A DNA stretch of 8,696 bases from ANME-2 cluster archaeon (GTDB taxonomy: Archaea > Halobacteriota > Methanosarcinia > Methanosarcinales > Methanogasteraceae). Below the pieces are notes generated by a model. The model saw only the letters and a program-made list of their open reading frames with translations. It made no database searches and was not told the origin of the DNA. This document shows, one piece after another, positions 6,255-8,696 of this stretch. Numbering within the stretch: the stretch's first letter is position 1; each line of letters begins with the position of its first letter. The stretch lies in the NCBI GenBank assembly GCA_003601535.1, contig PIXW01000231.1, forward strand, positions 1-8,696. Direction: 5' to 3'. The position numbers and the translations under genes are program-made.

Positions 6255-7223
6255 ATGACGTTCTCGCCGGTACTGGCATCAAGAGCCCTCTGGCAGCTCA
6301 GGGTCAGAAAGAGACCATTTGTCCTGTCACACGGGATCAATGCGAGATGTAACCTGCAATGCAGGTTCTGCGAGTACTGGAAGGAGGAAGGCGAGGAGAT
6401 GGATACAGAGGAGATATTTGACCTCCTCGATAGCGCCAGATCGTTTGGAATCAGGGTCTACAATGCATGGACTGCCGAACCGCTGATGAGAAAAGACCTC
6501 CCCCTAATCCTTGAACATGCCCACTCGATCGGGATGGTGACCTCGCTCATAACCAATGGAAAACTGCTGAAGAAGAAAATTCATGATCTATCTGACCTCG
6601 ACTACCTGTCTATCTCTGTTGATGGAATAAAAGCATCTAAGGAGATACGAGGAATCGATTTCGATTGCGTGCTGGACGGAATAATGGAAGCAAAAAAGGA
6701 AGGACACCGCATCCTATTAAACTGTGTTATCAGTGGAACGAATCTGGATGAGATCAGGAATCTGATCTATTTAGCGCGTGATCTCGGGGTGCGGATATCG
6801 TTTGAGCCAGTCCACGAGTTCAGCGGGATCGAAAAAGAGGTATGGGATGAGATCGGGATCAGAGATACGAAAAAATACGAGAGAACAGTCGATCAGATCA
6901 TCGGACTAAAAAAGAATAAATTTCCGATCATCAATTCCATAACATATCTGGAGATGATAAAACGATTGAAACCTGATTTCAGATGTCATGCCAGTGACAT
7001 CATCCTCCATGTCACTGCTGATGGCAGAATCGAGAACTGCCGGGCAAACAGAGTTTATCTCGGGGATGTCAGAGACGGGATTGCAAATGTCTGGAAACAA
7101 TCGAGAGAAGTACGGAAAAGGACATCAGATGAATGCAAAGGCTGTCTATTCTTTGGGTATGTCGAGAACAGTCTTCTGTACGATTTTAAGCCAGAGGTGA
7201 TGGCTCATTACGAGTGGGTGTGA
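6255..7223 (+). CDS. Radical SAM enzyme with SPASM/twitch-like cysteine tail
   Basis: A 322-residue enzyme that reductively cleaves S-adenosylmethionine with a [4Fe-4S] cluster to start radical chemistry; substrate unknown. The cluster motif is CNLQCRFC with Cys32, Cys36 and Cys39. The SAM-contacting GGEP position reads TAEPL at 73-77, a departure from the usual glycines. LSISVDG at 118-124 is a typical later barrel strand. The C-terminal part has Cys244, Cys262, Cys294 and Cys297 (FRCHA, NCRAN, ECKGC), as expected for an auxiliary Fe-S cluster of a twitch or SPASM domain. Such tails occur in enzymes acting on peptides, lipids and cofactor precursors, so they do not fix the role. The TATA box at 6222-6230 supports a leaderless start at 6255. 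The divergent ATP-grasp gene is the only visible candidate partner. Confidence 0.9.
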   Translation: MTFSPVLASRALWQLRVRKRPFVLSHGINARCNLQCRFCEYWKEEGEEMDTEEIFDLLDSARSFGIRVYNAWTAEPLMRKDLPLILEHAHSIGMVTSLITNGKLLKKKIHDLSDLDYLSISVDGIKASKEIRGIDFDCVLDGIMEAKKEGHRILLNCVISGTNLDEIRNLIYLARDLGVRISFEPVHEFSGIEKEVWDEIGIRDTKKYERTVDQIIGLKKNKFPIINSITYLEMIKRLKPDFRCHASDIILHVTADGRIENCRANRVYLGDVRDGIANVWKQSREVRKRTSDECKGCLFFGYVENSLLYDFKPEVMAHYEWV

Positions 7224-7239
7224 TTCTTACGCTGCATCG

Positions 7240-7256
7240 TTTTTCAGTGGTTTTTT
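7240..7256 (+). terminator. Oligo-T terminator after the radical SAM gene
   Basis: A T5 run (7240-7244) and a T6 run (7251-7256) follow the radical SAM stop by 17 and 28 nt. Archaeal RNA polymerase terminates at such T-rich tracts without needing a hairpin. Confidence 0.5.
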
Positions 7257-7259
7257 GCG

Positions 7260-7364
7260 ATGTTAGTAATTGCAGAGGGAACGTACGAGTGTCGCCTGAA
7301 AGCATGTGAGGCGCGGATAAAAGAGATTCTTAAGGCAGCAACATCAAAAGCGCAGAGTGAATAG
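7260..7364 (+). pseudogene. Mini-ORF sharing the antitoxin C-terminus, probable remnant
   Basis: A 34-codon open frame (ATG 7260, TAG 7362-7364). Its middle encodes KACEARIKEIL, identical in protein and DNA to the C-terminal end of the 56-residue ORF at 7410. The exact DNA match is 33 bp (7299-7331 versus 7542-7574), and weaker similarity continues for about 17 bp upstream of it. It differs in its N-terminus and in its tail, KAATSKAQSE. There is no Shine-Dalgarno, and the ATG follows a T-run that looks like a terminator, so it is probably a degraded copy of an antitoxin whose partner was lost. Expression as a small peptide cannot be excluded. Start and coding status are uncertain. Confidence 0.45.
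7299..7331 (+). repeat. Exact 33-bp direct repeat, copy 1
   Basis: Identical to 7542-7574. The copies are 243 bp apart (a multiple of 3) and are read in the same frame in both ORFs. This indicates a duplication or recombination between related antitoxin genes. Confidence 0.9.
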
Positions 7365-7374
7365 GTTTATTAAC
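7365..7374 (+). promoter_or_regulatory. TATA box of the putative toxin-antitoxin operon
   Basis: GTTTATTAAC is centred about 40 nt before the ATG at 7410, predicting a leader of about 14 nt. That leader would carry the strong Shine-Dalgarno AGGAGG at 7399-7404. Confidence 0.5.
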
Positions 7375-7409
7375 ACGTAACATATACTACAACGATATAG
7401 GAGGCTATA

Positions 7410-7580
7410 ATGATGGATTCGGAGGATGTAGTCGGCAAACCTTATAACTGCAATGCACACGACCTACTCTATGGTGGGATCGTGGATGCGAACGGGATAA
7501 TCGTTCATGCCATCACAAAAGAGGAGTCCGAGCGTCAGATAAAAGCATGTGAGGCGCGGATAAAAGAGATTCTTGTATGA
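7410..7580 (+). CDS. Small acidic protein, putative antitoxin of the PIN toxin
   Basis: A 56-residue protein beginning MMDSEDVVGKPYNCNAHDLL and ending in a charged helix, TKEESERQIKACEARIKEI. I do not recognise a named antitoxin fold; the N-terminal half (LYGGIVDANGIIVHAI) looks like short beta strands rather than a clear AbrB or ribbon-helix-helix domain. The antitoxin call rests on context: it is small, directly upstream, and its TGA overlaps the PIN gene's ATG as ATGA. AGGAGG (7399-7404) gives 5 nt to the first ATG or 8 nt to the second at 7413, so either may be used. The charged C-terminal helix is the expected toxin-binding part and is the segment duplicated upstream. The TATA box lies at 7365-7374. 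Confidence 0.72.
   Translation: MMDSEDVVGKPYNCNAHDLLYGGIVDANGIIVHAITKEESERQIKACEARIKEILV
7542..7574 (+). repeat. Exact 33-bp direct repeat, copy 2
   Basis: Lies in the last codons of the putative antitoxin gene and encodes KACEARIKEIL. See copy 1 at 7299-7331. Confidence 0.9.
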
Positions 7581-8026
7581 ACATCACTCTTGATGCGGAT
7601 ATCCTGTTCAATGCTGTGAGTGATCATGCCACGAAAACGCTTTTACACCATCTGGTCAATGCAGGACATTCATTGTTTGTGCCGCTAACTGTGCTTGGCG
7701 AGGTGATGCTGGTATCGCTGACAAGAGACGATAAACACGAGGCGATCCACGACATCATTTATCTGTGCAGGGAGTTATCCATAAAATTCCAGATACCATC
7801 TCAAAAATTGAGACAATGCTGTATGTGCATCGATGATGTTGACAAACACAATCGACTGCAATTCACAGATAAAACACATCTCGGTTATGCATCAGCATCA
7901 GCGTCCGATTATTTTTTAACAACTGATAAATTATTGCGGAGATTTAGATATCCATGTGAAACAGTGGACGGGTGCGGTTCTGCGCCTGTTTGTATCTCTC
8001 CGGATGAGATGAGAGAGTTGTTGTGA
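7577..8026 (+). CDS. PIN-domain ribonuclease, putative VapC-like toxin
   Basis: A 149-residue protein with the PIN metal-dependent RNase pattern. It begins NITLDADILFNAV with Asp6 and Asp8, has GEV with Glu42 near residue 41, and TDKTHLGYASASASDYFLTTD at about 97-117 with Asp98, Asp111 and Asp117. These are the expected Mg-binding acids, so the enzyme looks intact. A tail of about 30 residues with three cysteines follows the core. VapC-type toxins cut tRNA, rRNA or mRNA and are neutralised by an antitoxin encoded just upstream, which fits the ATGA overlap with the 56-residue ORF. The target cannot be told from sequence. It could also be a housekeeping PIN protein, but the coupled small gene favours a toxin. 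Confidence 0.83.
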   Translation: MNITLDADILFNAVSDHATKTLLHHLVNAGHSLFVPLTVLGEVMLVSLTRDDKHEAIHDIIYLCRELSIKFQIPSQKLRQCCMCIDDVDKHNRLQFTDKTHLGYASASASDYFLTTDKLLRRFRYPCETVDGCGSAPVCISPDEMRELL

Positions 8027-8049
8027 TAACAGCATTCGAGGACTGAATC

Positions 8050-8256
8050 ATGAAAGACGAATATCCAATATGCACACCGGGCGCACCTGTGGAAGTACCG
8101 CAGATGACAGATGATGAGATCAAAGAGTGGCTCGTGGCAGCGGGTGCTGGGGTCCTGAAGGGATGCGAATGCGGCGGACGGCTTGAGCGTGTTGATGATG
8201 TCGTGGTTGACACAGTTGTGGACGGTGAGCGGGTTGTTGGCAGGCATCTGCAGTAG
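8050..8256 (+). CDS. Small acidic CxCGG protein downstream of the PIN gene
   Basis: A 68-residue protein I do not recognise. An acidic N-terminal helix (MTDDEIKEWLVAAGAGVL) leads to CECGGRLERVDD and a valine-rich charged end (VVVDTVVDGERVVGRHLQ). The CxCGG knuckle followed by a beta-like segment recalls half of a small zinc-ribbon of the YgiT/MqsA-like type, but the second cysteine pair is missing, so it may be truncated or unrelated. A GAGG at 8039-8042 lies 7 nt before the ATG, and the gene starts 23 nt after the PIN stop, so it could be a third gene of that operon. Coding status is moderately supported by the codon pattern, spacing and ribosome binding site. Confidence 0.55.
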   Translation: MKDEYPICTPGAPVEVPQMTDDEIKEWLVAAGAGVLKGCECGGRLERVDDVVVDTVVDGERVVGRHLQ

Positions 8257-8421
8257 TCTCTTCCGTTCTGCCACACTAACTCTTTGTGTGCTGCTGTTCT
8301 TCATGGTCATCAAGGCATCAGCAAGCTTCACATCGCGCGATCCATTCATCGCATCAACTATTACCGGCATACATTGGCATAGTAAGTTCTTCCGCGATGC
8401 CATCGGGCGTGCACCCATAGA

Positions 8422-8430
8422 TTTTTAATA
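8422..8430 (+). promoter_or_regulatory. TATA box of the lipoprotein gene
   Basis: TTTTTAATA is centred about 27 nt before the ATG at 8453, which predicts a leaderless transcript. Confidence 0.5.
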
Positions 8431-8452
8431 TGATGAGGTACTGTATGGAAAC

Positions 8453-8696
8453 ATGAAGAGAACCAACGAAACCACCAGACGTGTAGCCATGATTGTAATT
8501 ATAATTGTAATTGGATGTTTTGCATTCGGCTGCCTCGGTGGTGACAATAAATCGCCTGAACAGAAGCCAGAGACCCCATCCGCCCCATGGACGCCACCGC
8601 AGAATCCATACATCAAATCGATTGACACATCCAAACTGAAACTTGGAGAGCCTTCTGATGCGACTATAACGATCTTTAATAATGGGAACGAGACCG
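8453..8696 (+). CDS. Putative lipoprotein with proline-rich linker, partial
   Basis: The open frame runs off the right edge; 81 codons are visible. It has a basic N-terminus (KRTNETTRR), one hydrophobic segment (MIVIIIVIGCFAFG), then a lipobox-like FGCLGG with Cys27. That is a typical archaeal lipoprotein signal, so the mature protein would be anchored outside the membrane. A proline-rich stretch (PEQKPETPSAPWTPPQNP) forms a linker. The last part, SIDTSKLKLGEPSDATITI then FNNGNE, looks like the start of a CARDB or Ig-like beta domain, which often occurs in archaeal surface proteins. The ATG at 8453 is supported by the TATA spacing; an ATG at 8445 reads only three codons. The functional domain, if any, lies beyond the window. 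Confidence 0.75.
   Translation, partial: MKRTNETTRRVAMIVIIIVIGCFAFGCLGGDNKSPEQKPETPSAPWTPPQNPYIKSIDTSKLKLGEPSDATITIFNNGNET

Noticed and set aside
5036..7223. Pyrrolysine biosynthesis pair (PylC-like ATP-grasp and PylB-like radical SAM)
   Set aside because: No pylD, pylS or pylT is visible. The radical SAM protein has a SPASM/twitch-like cysteine tail unlike PylB, and the ATP-grasp N-terminus fits COG2232 better.
7909..8418. 169-codon minus-strand open frame as a full gene
   Set aside because: Most of it is antisense to the PIN and CxCGG genes and has low-complexity or Cys/His-rich translation typical of shadows. Only its first part is flagged, as a possible remnant.
8425..8634. 69-codon minus-strand frame opposite the lipoprotein
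   Set aside because: The plus strand there encodes a convincing lipoprotein signal and linker.

Overview
The window comes from an archaeon, most likely a euryarchaeon of the Methanosarcinales / ANME / Syntrophoarchaeum / Archaeoglobales neighbourhood. The evidence is a ribosomal protein S17e gene, an archaeal-type D-aminoacyl-tRNA deacylase, a class II tRNA-Leu without encoded CCA, TATA-like boxes placed about 27-32 nt before several start codons (leaderless or nearly leaderless transcripts), and a CcmF-like haem lyase that implies cytochrome c maturation. The exact lineage cannot be fixed from the sequence alone.

Layout. Positions 1-1282 (minus strand) carry two membrane-anchored, pilin-like secreted proteins. 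The first has about 20 N-glycosylation sequons in 331 residues; the second runs off the left edge. Their upstream region (1283-1804) is gene-poor. It holds a pair of 29-bp direct repeats around a TATA-like box, plus an orphan open frame I cannot assign. Positions 1805-3765 (plus strand) are a housekeeping block: S17e, dapA (lysine pathway aldolase) and dtdA (D-aminoacyl-tRNA deacylase). The last converges on a tRNA-Leu(UAA) gene with no intervening base.

Positions 3899-6171 (minus strand) carry a short, N-terminal-only CcmF-like protein, an ATP-grasp enzyme of unknown function, and a possible 18-codon leader ORF that overlaps the ATP-grasp start by ATGA. Divergent from them at 6255 is a radical SAM protein with extra C-terminal cysteines. 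The ATP-grasp and radical SAM genes share a 118-136 bp promoter region.

Positions 7224-8256 look like an accessory island. A strong TATA box and Shine-Dalgarno lead a 56-residue putative antitoxin that overlaps a PIN-domain toxin by ATGA, followed by a small CxCGG protein. Upstream of the pair lies a 34-codon mini-ORF carrying an exact 33-bp, same-frame copy of the antitoxin's C-terminal coding sequence, probably the remnant of a second module. The right edge opens a lipoprotein gene (from 8453) preceded by its own TATA box.

The least explained items are the putative antitoxin/PIN module with its duplicated tail, the ATP-grasp / radical SAM divergent pair with its leader ORF, the truncated CcmF, and the repeat pair near 1350-1445. 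None is proven to be a new system from sequence alone.
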